Origin: Ancylostoma caninum | Lineage: Eukaryota > Nematoda > Chromadorea > Rhabditida > Ancylostomatidae | Assembly: GCA_037903475.1 (NCBI GenBank) | Contig: JBAJFG010000082.1 | Span: 1 to 64,000, forward strand | DNA: 64,000 nucleotides | Direction of reading: 5' to 3' | Part shown: in pieces, positions 1 through 11,447 of the stretch | How the letters are laid out: each line of letters opens with the position of its first letter | Numbering within the stretch: the stretch's first letter is position 1 | Translations under genes and position numbers: made by a program | Notes under the pieces: generated by a model | The model's database searches: none | What the model was told of the DNA's origin: nothing | What the model saw: the letters and a program-made list of their open reading frames with translations, nothing else

Positions 1-2
1 AC

Positions 3-3000
3 GTATCGGAAATCGCGCTCAATTTGCCGTTCCATAACTATTCCGAAATGATATTCTCGGCACCTCCTATTTTCCACTCCGAAATAGCTCGCATTAACTC
101 AGCTATACAACTATTCTCATCTCAACGAAACAATCAAAGAGATGCGGGAACCACCACTAAATTTCGATATGGCGACGAATTCAATACCGAGTTAACCAAG
201 GCGGAGAGACAAGGGTTGCAACTAGCATCCAGTATTGAGGAAAACGGAGCAGAAGTTTTGCAGAAAGGAGCGAAAATACTGATGGACGCAGTACCAGTGC
301 GCACGATCGCCGTTATAGTAGTTTTCGTCATAGGTTTTGTATTTCTAATTGGCATATGTGGTTGCTACTACTATTGCTCATGCGCAGGGATGTGCAGGAG
401 AAGACGAAATTACGCATCAAACAACGAACAATGCGAACGTGGTCAAAAAGTAAACAATATTATTATGGAAGAAACCGTTCAAAGTCCGCAGAAGAAAACC
501 ACGTACAGCTTCGCAACAACGAAGTTTCTGTCATACGTACCCATTGTAATGAGCATCGTTAGTTCAGTTGAGGGAAGGTATACCGCACCATGTTTCGTAC
601 CTGTAAAATGTCACAGCGAAATAATATCCGCTCTTGTGGACACGGGCAGCTCGATTACGTTCATCAATGAAAAGACAGTTGTTAGACTAAAAGTAACAGT
701 GACCAGGGAGAAAATGACACCGGCTATTGCTGCAAACGGAACTACGATATCGTTTATTGGACATGCAATAATCGCCATTACGTTTTCGAACATAACGAAA
801 GAGCACCGTGTTCTTGTAACTAGTCATGAATTTAGCCCTGCTCCAATAACGTTAGGTATGGATTTTCTGACAAATATCGGAAAACCATTGAAATTCGACT
901 TTCAAAGAAGGATACTGTCTGTGGATAGGTCTTCTGTGCCGATTTTAGGTGAAAAGGAAGTAAAGACGTCAAAGAGAACATATGCCATTCGTCTACCAAG
1001 AAAGATTACTTTGCTTCCGAATTCCGATAATTTCGTAATAGCGGAAATCGATGGATCGTTCTCAGATGACTGCGAGTGCGTTGCAGAGGACACGGTATCT
1101 GATCAAATTCCAGAAGGGATACTTGTGGGGAAAACTTTATCATGTCCAGGAAAATCTAAATCGTTTCCACTTAGAGTACTGAACACTTCCAATGCGCATG
1201 TCACTCTTTATCCAAATCAACATATAGCAAACGCCGAAGAAATTGAGAAACAACTATTTCGTCCTATTTACTCTGTTTTCGAAGCTACTGAAACTGCTCG
1301 TGAAAATCACGCTCGCGAACATATCAAAGAAAAAATCGATTATGTTCCAGAAGAAGTTAATTCTGATGATTTCGATAGTGGCGACTGCATCAGCAAAATA
1401 AACTGGAAGGATTCGAAACTTCGTCTGGACCAGAAATCCCGAATTGTCGATTTGGTGAACAAATACGGTGATGTTTTTCTAGGTAGAAACAAAAGTTTAG
1501 GTCGATACACTGGCAAAATCCGACATAGAATCGATTTGGTGGAAAATTCAGAGATCCCGAGGCAGCGCGCCTACCGCGTTCCACTTCAGCAACGACAGGA
1601 AATCGAAAAACAAATACGCGAACTTTTAGAACATCGTATAATAGAAAAGAGCACGTCACCTTTTTGCGCTCCGATCGTCTTAGTGAAAAAGAAAGACTCA
1701 ACATGGCGCTTTGTCGTAGACTACCGTAAACTCAATTCAATTACGAAAACTGAAACGTATTTGATCCCTAATATTCAGGAAATAATCGATCTAACTGCAG
1801 GGAAAGCATTTTACACCACTGTTGATTTCAAATCCGGATTTCATCAGATACCGATGGAGAAATCGCATCGCGAACGGACGGCTTTTCAATCGTTTCTCGG
1901 ATTGTTTCAGTTCATCATGATGCCTATGGGGCTAAAAGGCAGTCCAGGGACATTTCAAAGAGTAATGAATTCTCTAATACGTGAATTGCGTAGCTGCACT
2001 TTTGCCTACATTGATGACATCGTGACTTGTTCTGACAATTTCGACGATCATATTCGTGACATTGAAGAGCTATTTCAAAGAATCCGCAGCTTCGGAATGA
2101 AACTTCGTCTTGATAAGTGCGTTTTTGCTGCCGAAGAAGTCGAGTACTTGGGAGTCTTAATAAGCAAGAACGGATCACGAATTAGTCCTGCAAGAACAGA
2201 AAAAGTACGAAATTTTCCAACACCAACGAACGTTACTGCGGTAAAGTCATTTTTGGGTGCAGCGTCATATTTTCGCAGATTCATCCAAAATTTTGCAAAA
2301 ATTGCGAGCCCTCTCACGAAACTAACGTCCAAAACCCAAAAGAAATTCGAATGGCGGACAGAACAACAAAACGCATTTGATGAACTAAAGAAACGATTAT
2401 CGACCGCCCCTGTTTTAGCCTCTCCTAGGCCTGGCATTCCATACGAAATTCACACGGACGCATCAACAAAAGCAATAGCAGCGACATTGCTACAGGAAAA
2501 TCCGAAAACCAGTCAGATTCATCCGATCGCTTACGCAAGTAGATGTTTAAACAAGCACGAGAAAAATTACTCAATCATCGAATTAGAAGCTTTAGCAATA
2601 GCTTTTGGTTTAGCTCAGTTTCGACCATACGTTTTTGGAGCAAAGATTGCGATTCTCACGGATCACGCACCGCTATGTTCCCTTTTTCACAGGACGGACT
2701 TAACTGGCAGATTGGCCAAATATCAAGTCGCGATTATGAGTTACGACGCAGAAATTAAGTACCGTCCAGGGAAACTCAACGCTGTTAGCGATGCATTATC
2801 ACGCTACGATGGGAAAACAAATGCGGTAAATGCGGTTACACAACCACAGTTGCCAACTTTAAAAGAAGTACGACGAAACCAATTAGCCAGCCCTTTCTCC
2901 GAAAGGATAGAACGCTTGAGGGAATCCCCGGTAGATCCAAGCATCCGGAAAAAACAGTTCTGCCTATTGAATGACGTTTTATACTACGATGACGGAAACA

Positions 3001-4277
3001 AATATCGACTAGTAATCCCGAACGCGGAACTTCAAAAACGAATAATTGCTCACCATCACGAGAGTGTCCTCGATGGCGGTCACTTTGGTGTTGCAAAAAC
3101 ACTCCAAAAAATACGTGATAAGTTCTACTGGAGAGACATGAACGCACACACCTCAGAATTTGTCAAATCATGCGAGACGTGCCAATTTGTAAAGAGCCCG
3201 TATCAGTGCATACGACTTGAAAAGTTGGGAACTTTTGCCGAAACGAACAGACCGTTCCAAAGAGTGCACTCGGATATCATAGGCCCACTACCAATATCTT
3301 TGGGAGGACACTCGTTTATATTAATACACACGTGTTCGTTCACCAAATACGTCATCTGTAGTCCCGTTTCGAATCAGAAAACGAAAACCATAGCAAAAGC
3401 ATTCGTAAATGATGTAATTTGCAAATTCGGAGTTCCTGAAGAACTTGTGTCAGATCGTGGCTCAAACTACACGAGCGACCTTTTCAAGGAAATAACGAGC
3501 ATTTTGGGTACTAAACACAGCCTTACAACGGCATATCACCATCAGTCCAATGGGCAAGTCGAGAGGTACGTCAAAACGGTAACAGATACTTTAGCACTGT
3601 TTTGCAAAGATTCGGTAGATAGCTGGTCAGACTTTCTACAATTGGTAGTTTTCGCAATAAATACGTCAAGAAACGAAACTACTCACGAAACACCTTTCTT
3701 CTTAATGCATGGAAGAGATCCCCAACTGATTTCGGATGTTGTTTTGAAGTATCCACGGAGAACCTACGGCGATCCCGACTCGTACAAAACTGAACTTCTC
3801 TTTAACATCGCAGTGGCTTGGAGAGCCAATAAAACACGTATAGAAAAGGCGACGATGGTGTACAAAAATCAGTTCGACAAAAACTGTCCGATCAGGAAAG
3901 AAGTATCGATAGGGGACCTCGTTCTAATACGAAAAGAAACTAGGAATTCGAAATTTGATGACTCATGGAAAGGCCCATATCGCGTTGTAGACATTCAAAA
4001 ACCAAATGTTTCGATTCAATTAGTCGGAAGACCATCAAACATCGAAAAGGTACACCTAAACAGAATGAAACATTACGAGTGTAGGGAACAGATACCATGT
4101 TTATTAGCACCTCAGGAAGAAACGTTATTAGCACCTCAGAATGAAACGTTATTAGCACCTCAGAAAGAAACGTTATCTGAAGTGGTCGTGAAAGATGTAC
4201 CCCCAGTAATAAGGCGCTCAAGTCGATTAAATCCTCAAGTGATACCGAGCTCGGAGAGCGCGAAAAATCGTGTATAA
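3..4277 (+). mobile_element. Ty3/gypsy LTR retrotransposon polyprotein (membrane-anchored N-terminal region, protease, RT, RNase H, integrase), 5' end cut by window edge
   Basis: The frame is open from the window edge with no stop until 4277, so the real start is upstream. In order: an ectodomain-like stretch, one hydrophobic helix (nt 303-371) followed by a Cys-rich and then Arg-rich tail, a retropepsin (DTGS at nt 639), Ty3-type RT (YIDD at nt 2007), RNase H (TDAS around nt 2457), and an integrase with an HHCC zinc finger (about nt 3050-3185) and a D,D35E triad (nt 3273, 3453, 3561). The protein ends with three 8-residue LLAPQ repeats. All catalytic residues are present, so the copy may be young. 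A membrane segment ahead of the protease is unusual, because env normally follows pol in this group. No chromodomain is seen. Confidence 0.93.
4101..4172 (+). repeat. Three 24-bp in-frame tandem repeats at the polyprotein C-terminus
   Basis: Units at 4101-4124, 4125-4148 and 4149-4172 differ at only a few bases. Each encodes an eight-residue LLAPQ-type unit beyond the integrase. Confidence 0.9.
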
Positions 4278-4409
4278 ATAACGAGCACGGAAGCGAAAGT
4301 AATACTCTTCTCTTCTAGTCTTGTACATATCGTTCTTTCTGATTTTTCTCCAGTTTTTGAAAAAAAAAATCCGAAAAAAAAATCGTATTAATGACGGGCA
4401 CTTCTTCAG

Positions 4410-5070
4410 ATGGCTGCCGAAGATATGAGAATTCGTACTCCCGGTCATTCCGATGACGACGAATTGGATCTAGAATACGTGCCGCACAAAACGATGTTCG
4501 AGGTAAAATTCGATTAAAAACGAAAAGCTTTAACGATAGCTTGAAATCACGAATGACAATTACGTTTAGGAGATGTGCGAAGAGAACGCGGCAAAGGTTG
4601 CTTTGCTCGAGCAGGATGTCCAAGAGATGCGAAAATCGTTGGACGAGACGAAGGCCGCGTTGGAGGCTCTGAAGTCGCTGCAACGAGCAGCACAAGAAGA
4701 AAGAAGGGAAATGCCACCAGCCGCACCCTCTGCTGGACCGATTCGCCGTCAGCCACCAGCCGCACCCGGACCGATTCGCCGACAGCAGCATCGTCCCGTA
4801 CATCACAACCCTATTCATGCACCGCGGCAGAGATTCTGCGTCTTCTGCGGTGCAAAGGGTTTCACGGATAGTTGCCGAAATATCCTCGGCAGTGAGGCGA
4901 GGTCACGCATTGTACGTGAAAAAACTTTCTGTCAGAAATGCCTAAAACCTCACAGTGGCATTTGTAGAAAAAGTATTGCTTGTGTATATTGCGCCAGTGA
5001 CTCCCATCATAGGGCCTTGTGTTCAACTGTAACCGCTTTTGACGATTTGAAAAAAGCACATCATTGCTGA
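4410..5070 (+). CDS. Gag-like zinc-knuckle ORF downstream of pol, two exons
   Basis: Exon 1 (4410-4502, 31 codons from ATG) ends at a GTAAAA donor. A 67-bp intron (4503-4569) ends in TTTAG, and exon 2 (4570-5070) continues in phase 0 to a TGA. The protein has an acidic N-terminus, a charged coiled-coil stretch, a Pro/Arg-rich linker and three zinc-knuckle-like clusters. The last is a canonical CCHC (C-x2-C-x4-H-x4-C). Such clusters typify the nucleocapsid part of retroelement Gag, especially BEL/Pao and nematode elements. A possible acceptor (TTTTTCTCCAG, just before 4350) suggests expression from a spliced subgenomic RNA. It may belong to the gypsy element upstream or be the start of another element; I cannot tell without further copies. 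Confidence 0.6.
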
Positions 5071-5151
5071 ACCCATATTTTGTCGTAATATCGTTATCAT
5101 CTCTACTAAGCCTGTTTACTTGTCGAGACGACAAGTCTCGAAGGATGGGCA

Positions 5152-5295
5152 TGTCATAGTGGCTAGGCCACGCCCACTGGTTGCGATGTAATTTTAGTTT
5201 TGGGTCTTGGCCGACCGATCATCGGTCTATTTTTGTATTTTTCTATTTTTGCCTGTTTATTCTAATAAATGCTTGTTCATTATTCTCTCGAAACA
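5152..5295 (+). repeat. Possible 3' LTR of the gypsy element
   Basis: A 144-bp stretch starts TGT and ends ACA, contains an AATAAA signal near 5265, and is preceded by a purine-rich run resembling a polypurine tract. The partner LTR would lie left of the window, so this is a guess from boundaries only. Confidence 0.3.
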
Positions 5296-6130
5296 GAAGC
5301 ATGTGATCTCAGACATCCGGGGACATGACATCTGCATCGGATTGAAAGATGCAAATCCCACGAATAAGTCATGCACACTCATGCAGATCCCATGCAAATC
5401 CCATGCAGAACACGGTTTGAGAACCGGGTTTTGCATGGGTTCTGCATTGGTTTTGCATGAGGTAACGTGGGTTTTGCATGGGTTTGTGATGACCAGTTCG
5501 CGTCCTGGAGTGGGGGAGGGGGGTACGGGGAGTTGCTCTCACGCACCCCAAGAACAAAAATACAGCGTTGTCGTCGCACACCTTGCAACTTCACCGAATT
5601 GCGCACTTATAACTCCTCTCTCTGCTCATTTTTGATCGGCCCATCGGCCCAACTTCTGCTGGATGTCCGACTGAGGTGCATCGTACATTAAGCTGGTGAA
5701 TGTTCCCTATGTTAAAATGCAATAATTTCATAATTCAGAGAAACCTGCAAATTTTTGGCATAACTATGGAGATCGCAATGAGTAAATTTTTATCATACAT
5801 AAAGCACTCCTGATTGTGGAAAAACAATGAAAATAATGAATGAAAAATCTAAATAACCGGTTTCTCCACAAATCGATGCAAATCCCGATTTAATCCGGTG
5901 CAAAACCCGGTTTTTTTTAATCAATAATTTTCAGCATTGCTTAAATCGATGCAAAACCCATGCATACCCATTCAGAACCCATGCGTCTCCAAATCCGATG
6001 CAAATCCCATGCAAACCCCGCGAAAAACCCACGATTCTCTCAAAGTCATGCGAAACCCATGCATACCGATACAGAACACGGTTTTTAGATTTCCTGAGTT
6101 TATGCAAAATATTTCCGATGTTTGAATACC
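5296..6130. repeat. Two clusters of degenerate ATGCAAA(T/A)CCCATGCA repeats
   Basis: Clusters at about 5345-5490 and 5870-6085 carry many copies of GATGCAAATCCC and CATGCAAAACCC in both orientations, so local hairpins can form. The ORFs across them are repeat artefacts. The space between holds nothing else I can name. Confidence 0.7.
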
Positions 6131-6599
6131 GCTAATTTAATCCTGAACTTTGAGACAACTAATACCAAGTGTTTTCCTATAGTTTGAGAAAACCGTACAA
6201 CGAACAATTAGTTCTAGACCATAACTGAGCCAAACTTATCAATAGGTTTATTGTGATGACGGTCAATCCAAAGAGTGAAGAACACTAGCAAGCGTAGGAG
6301 ATGAAGTTACATAAATTGAGCAGCAAAAATGATCGCCGTGAGTTTTGTTGCTATTGGTGCAACTTCACACAACGCGCACGAGACACGACGGTGTGAAATA
6401 AATTGCTGCTAATCGGTTCAGAGAACGTTGAAGCTTACGTCTCTTTAGCAGTAATCGCTGATGGCAGCAACTGGCAACCATTGCTGCTAGGTGTTCTACT
6501 CCAACCATTACGCCGTTCGTGCTGCGTTCGTGCTGCACAGTTATCAGAGTTGTGTATTCGTATGTGGAACAGGGATGTGCGTATAGAGAGATTTGATAC
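6131..6599. other. No gene recognised
   Basis: AT-rich sequence with only short ORFs and no splice-consistent exon or repeat that I could place. Confidence 0.5.
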
Positions 6600-8683
6600 C
6601 AGAAGCCACTGTCTCCCTGACTGACATTATTAAAATCCACCGTATGCGCGTGCGTTGCTGGAACCCGGCTGGCTCGGATCTCTCCTGACGCGGAGACAAT
6701 TGCTCAGACATTCGTAGCGGGCCACCTGCGCTACCATTAGCGGTCGGCCAAACGTAGCAGCCGCGGGTCGGCCGCGAATGGGTGACAGGCCCAGCCTGAG
6801 ATGGCAGGCTGCCCAGCCGGAAGAATTATCATTCGATCACCTTTGTGCCTTAGGGGTGCCCCATGGGGATACAGCTGACCTTGAGGCTCTCTGTAGTCAA
6901 TGATTTGTTGTCGTTGATGCTCTACTCTATTTAAATGAGATTTTTTTTATTATAGGAAAAACTTTGCATGGAACCACTGCACATGGAACAAAAATAAACG
7001 TACACATCACCTACTATCTGTTCCAAAAATTAGAGCAATTCAATGTTTTGCGTGTAGCTACACAAGACACGTCTGATCTTGAAAATTGAGCGCTATCAGT
7101 TACTGGAAACGTGCCAGAACATGTCTCGCCTATAACAACTGGCGAGACTTACCTCATCTTGGAAGCCTGCCAAGTGGCAAGATTGGTGAAAAAGACATTA
7201 CTCTATTTTGTAAAGATATACATAGCCTCAAAATAATACAATATGTATACAATAAACATAACTATGATTTCTAGAACAATAAATACATCAGGAAAAACGT
7301 GTGTTGCCTGCAAGGTTAAATAAAAAACTCACAATCTCATTAAATAAAAACACAACACAAATAATATGGTCCTTCAGTAAGATGGACATGGCACTGGTAG
7401 TTTGTTTCCTTTTCATAGAATGAGGATGAATTCTAGATAATCAGTCAAAGGAAGGGAAGATGAATGTACATAATCCCATGCATTTCAAGGTCTCGTTCCG
7501 GGAGCCGGTATTAGAATCCAAACATGAGATCATCCTTGTCGATTGCTGCTTCGCAAATTTGAGATACTTCCTTCAAGCGGAACTCTATAATGAAATAATT
7601 TATGCTTTTTACTAGAGAGAGTGACAATCTTCTATGATACAAAACTCAAAAGTTTTCCACAATGAAATAGAAGGAGATTTGAAAGTAATGAAGTGCCATC
7701 TGAAATTATTTAGAACGTATACGATCAAAACTTACAATGTCCAAACACTTTTAACGATCAGGAAACTATTTAAGCACATATCAATACAAAATAAGCAATG
7801 AAGAAAACGGGAATGAAGCGAAAAGAATCGATATTGCATGCGTGACCTCGCGCAACGGCAGCGTCCCCTTCGCGACGCTGCCAAGCTTTTATGGGCGACC
7901 GGGCGGGCCGCTAAAATTTAAGGGCCGCTGCTCGGCCTGTAATAAGCCACGCCCACGGAATAGGGCCGCTGCTGGGCCTGTCTTCCAAAATGGGTGCGCG
8001 GGCCGGCCGCTCCGAGTGTCTGAGTGCTTATTTCCACTAGTATTCTACTATTGTACTCTTAAATTCTTCTATCACCCACTGTCTTTCAATTACTAGGCAC
8101 TAAATTGGTGATTTCGCAACAGAAATTTCAAAATCAAAAAAATTTATCAGATATCGCTCCTAAAAGTTATTCGATGCGCTGGTCACGAAAACCGTATTCA
8201 TTTCGTTCCATGGGGTGATTTCGTACAGTTAGTAGGCTCACTATTACGAGGCAAAAGACAATGCTAGTTTTGTGAGGAAATGGGCAGTATTTTGCTAAAC
8301 CTCGTGGTAATCATGTCAAATATACCTACTGTTTCAAAGGATTTTCTGAGTTGTCGCTTCAACCGTACAGCTTCCGCAACCTCACAAATACATGCTTATG
8401 ATGCAAAATGAGTATGAGTTTCACACCATCAAAAAACCCCTTTCGTCGAAAACAGTGACTTTGATATTTCTGGGGCAGAATTGCCGCAGAAATATCAACG
8501 TCACTGTCACTAGAGTTGAATACTAGTGAGTAGTAGGAGAACATAAGGGTAGAATAGTAGAATATTAGTGAAAAAAGCCACTTTCTCTACACCAGAAGGG
8601 GTCTGAGCCAGCCGGGTTCCAGCAACGCACACGCACACGGTAGATTTTAATAATGTCAGTCAGGGAGACAGTGGCTTCTTTTG
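6600..8683. mobile_element. About 80-bp inverted-repeat pair bounding a 2.1-kb segment
   Basis: 6600-6683 and 8600-8683 match as reverse complements with few mismatches (shared core AAGCCACTGTCTCCCTGAC). The enclosed DNA holds a GC-rich stretch (6690-6890), gene-less AT-rich sequence (6900-7840) and a fold-back unit (8028-8580). No transposase is visible. It is either a non-autonomous element or two inverted copies of one repeat. Confidence 0.55.
8028..8580. mobile_element. Fold-back MITE-like unit
   Basis: The sequence around 8028-8085 (ACTAGTATTCTACTATTGTAC) is imperfectly repeated in reverse complement at 8525-8575 (AGAATAGTAGAATATTAGTG). A GC-rich hairpin and a direct repeat of GGGCCGCTGCT lie just before it (7850-7990). 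Confidence 0.4.
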
Positions 8684-8829
8684 ATACCCGTAAATCGTGA
8701 GTTGTAATTTTCCGGACATGCCGTAAATCGTGATTCGTACCTGAAGAACAAAATGAAAAGTTCAGTCAGGTTAGCAAATGATCGTACCGTAATTTTTGGG
8801 TGTAAAATAAAGTAGGTAGACCAACTACC

Positions 8830-9365
8830 TGCTCAGCGTACAACGAACGTCGAATCACCTATCAGCGCCGATTTTGAGTTTGAAAATATATCCGGTGACG
8901 AGTGGCGTACCCCGAGGAGGGGTTCTATCTCCGATCCTTTTTCTTATATACACCAGAGAAATTCCTGGATTGATTAGTCAATACAATGTCTGGGGTAAGA
9001 TGTTCGCGGATGACATAAAAATATTCAAAAATATATTAGATAATTACTGCCATTGATGAGTGGTCAGTTAAATGGAAGCTCCCTTTATCGATCACAATAA
9101 CCAAAATATTTCATCTTGGTTGGTTCAATTCGAAAGACACCTACTTCCTTGGTGGGGAAGAACTGAACAACACAAATGCCACTTGTGACTTAGGTTTTAT
9201 TTTTTTTTGCATGCAAAACTCAGCTCCGATGAACATTGTAATGTTCTAGCAAAAAAAAAAAAGGCCGAAAGAACTCTTAACAATATTTTCAAATCATTGT
9301 CGACAAATTCAGCGAATCATCTTTTACTGGCGTACAAATCTTATGTGTGACCTATTCTAGAATAT
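8830..9365 (+). pseudogene. CR1/Jockey-like LINE reverse transcriptase fragment
   Basis: The frame begins near 8840 and gives SGVPRGGVLSPILFLIYT and MFADDIKIF, the LINE RT motifs. After 9056 it continues in another frame with WSVKWKLPLS and LGGEELN, then the thumb remnant NNIFKSLSTNS to about 9360. It has stops, at least one frameshift and no 5' part. A TTTATTTATTTA run follows, as in LINE 3' ends. Confidence 0.8.
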
Positions 9366-9487
9366 TTATTTATTTATTTATGTTATACATCATGACAAGT
9401 CACAATGCAGCCCTTCGCAAGGAAGGTAAATTAAGGAGGTACCATAGAAAGGTCATGGAAGGCTCAAAAAGGTGACAAGATTACAGA

Positions 9488-9840
9488 CTTAAAGGCAGCA
9501 CCCACGGAAAAATTCGTCTTCGAGATTTTTCAATATCCTGGGATAACCGAGTGCGCTGAGTCCAAATCCAATGTCAAAAACCGCTAAAAGTGCCGAAAAC
9601 TACGATTCTGGGGATGTCATAGACAAAGCCGGGCAGAGATGTTGGACGAGTGATCCGCTCATTGCGGTATCGGCCGCTATCATCTTGATCGATGCCGCTG
9701 CGCTCAATCAGCTGATATGGACTTGCTGCGCTTTGCCGCGCCCTTCTTCCGTTTATTCTTCAATTTTTGCCCTCACAATCATTATTGTAGTACATGATTT
9801 CGTCACATTAGTCTATTTTGCCTCAATGAGGTAATTTCTC
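9488..9840 (+). repeat. Dispersed repeat family R1 (TTAAAGGCAGCACCCACGG terminus)
   Basis: The same terminal motif occurs at 18818-18839 (reverse strand), 46210-46223 (shorter) and 61506-61529. Similarity to the other copies continues for a few dozen bases, including a TCCTGGGATAAC-like stretch shared with the 18.8-kb copy. The inner boundary is unclear. No coding capacity was recognised. Confidence 0.5.
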
Positions 9841-9980
9841 TTCTGCATAAAAAAATTCGTTTTGGTGTGATTTTATTTTGTATCCATATTGTTCCAACTG
9901 TCCCACACTGCGTGTACGTTTGATATAAGATTGCTTTCGTGTAATACTCACAAAATTTTACGTTCAGGATCTTAAAATTA

Positions 9981-11381
9981 ATGATGTCTTCGCGAGCTAG
10001 TCTGTGGGAGGCTTCAAAACACATGGCTTCGCCTCGCAGCTCAGCTGTGAAGCGTAGAAGGACGGAAGAAGAGGTGGTAAGGATTGCTTTCGTTGTCAGT
10101 TCATAAGAAATTGCTGTGGTATACTGCAGTGGCGGACGCAGAAAGTGGGCGGGAGGGGGGGGGGCGTGAGAAAAAAAGTGGGGTCTCCGACGTTTTGGGG
10201 ACCCAGACGGGAAATAAAATTAATAAAAATATTAATTATAATAATTAATAATTAATAAAAATTATATTAAAAATAATATTAAAAATAAACAAGTAAAAAT
10301 AAACTAGTACAATATTTTTATATGTATTGTGAAATGATTTCAAAAAATTTGCCGACCCATTCTCGGGGGGGCCTCCCCCCGCCCCCCCCCCGGCGTCCGC
10401 CACTGGTATACTGGTATATGACGGAACTGCGTTATTGTGAAGACAATAACATTTCATCGTATATTATTAGGCTCCGGTTGCGGCGGAGAAGGAGGACAGT
10501 GCGCTTATCGGCGATGAGGGAGAGGAGTGCCCTGTTGCGATGGGGACACCCGACCCCTCGTATGTGCTGAGCATATACGAGAGGCGGAACTATAATATCC
10601 CTAGTGTTGATGAAGACGACACCCTGTAAGTTCACAACTTCAGTTATCAACAATAACCTGCTATGACGGAATCCTTTAGATTCTGCCGGATTCTAAACAG
10701 AAGGGTAGATCCTTCTCGTTTGGCTGACAGACACTGGTGCTCTTGTGGCAATTGCATACTTTTTTCGCAGCCACGAGAGAACCTGTGTTGTCAAGAAGTG
10801 ATCAGGGTCGCTTCCTCTCCTTTCACTGTGGTTGTCGAACGGATAAGGGAAAAAATGGGTAGTATGGATGGATTTTGTATAACAGGACATCCATCTTTCA
10901 GGAAGGTTGTATTGGACCAAGAGGTACTCCGAAAATTGAGTGCCCCTTCAGATAAAAAAATCTCGCGGAGTGTTTTTCAGGTGCTCTCTTTGTTGCTGGA
11001 AAACGGAAGGTTTGAAGCAAGAGACAAGAGAGGGGCGTCAGAGAAGATAGAAGAGAACAGGCATATTACCTTCGGAAGCTGTTTGGCTTTTATCTTAGTA
11101 AAGCTGTTCAGGCGGTACCGCTACTACGCATACAGAAGCTTCGTGCTATGGGCCTATGGTCATCTAGGGCTTGGGAATCGCTTAGAAATCCCGGCGTGTG
11201 TGCGGTCGGCCATCATGAGGATGTTCCCTTCACAGGTCAAATACGTTGGCTTCAGGGTATGTTTATGTATAAGGAAGTGTATAAGGAAGTAAGCCACTAG
11301 CTAGCTTTCTCTCAGAGTTCCGGATTTGATAACTCTCCAGTGGAAGCAGACGACTCCTGTTGGTACGGTGATGCCTTCTAA
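9981..11381 (+). CDS. Stand-alone P2X7-type cytoplasmic ballast-domain protein, four exons, 290 residues
   Basis: Exons join in phase: 9981-10076 (from ATG), 10471-10625, 10701-11256 and 11316-11381 (TAA), with GTAAGG, GTAAGT and GTATGT donors. The N-terminus is basic and then acidic. From residue 96 it shows the ballast-domain pattern: WCSCGNC, then ENLCC, CITGH, then YRYYAYRSFVLWAYG, NRLEIPACV, FPS and YVGF. In vertebrate P2X7 this domain forms the zinc- and nucleotide-binding C-terminal ballast. Here no channel segment precedes it, so a soluble protein is inferred. Function is unknown. Exon 3 is longer than the usual domain between VLD and YRYYAY, so one or two short in-phase introns may be hidden in it. 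A hAT MITE sits in intron 1. Confidence 0.8.
10119..10413. mobile_element. Non-autonomous hAT MITE, copy 1, with 8-bp target duplication
   Basis: The element 10127-10405 (279 bp) runs from CAGTGGCGGACGCAG to GGCGTCCGCCACTG and is flanked by GTATACTG at 10119-10126 and 10406-10413. The interior is AT-rich with G- and C-runs at the ends. An 8-bp duplication and CAGTGGCG ends fit hAT. It lies in intron 1 of the ballast-domain gene. Confidence 0.92.
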
Positions 11382-11447
11382 TAAGAAGAGTTATATGTGT
11401 GTATGTATAAATGATTATAATAATTTATTCTTGAACAATCCAAATGC

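Noticed and set aside
5207..6125. Several ORFs on both strands around the ATGCAAA repeats
   Set aside because: They are translations of the repeat units and show no protein-like pattern.
10663..11292. A single 209-codon ORF starting at ATG 10663
   Set aside because: That ATG lies in intron 2 of the four-exon model. Phase and the ballast-domain pattern place the exon start at 10701 and its end at 11256.
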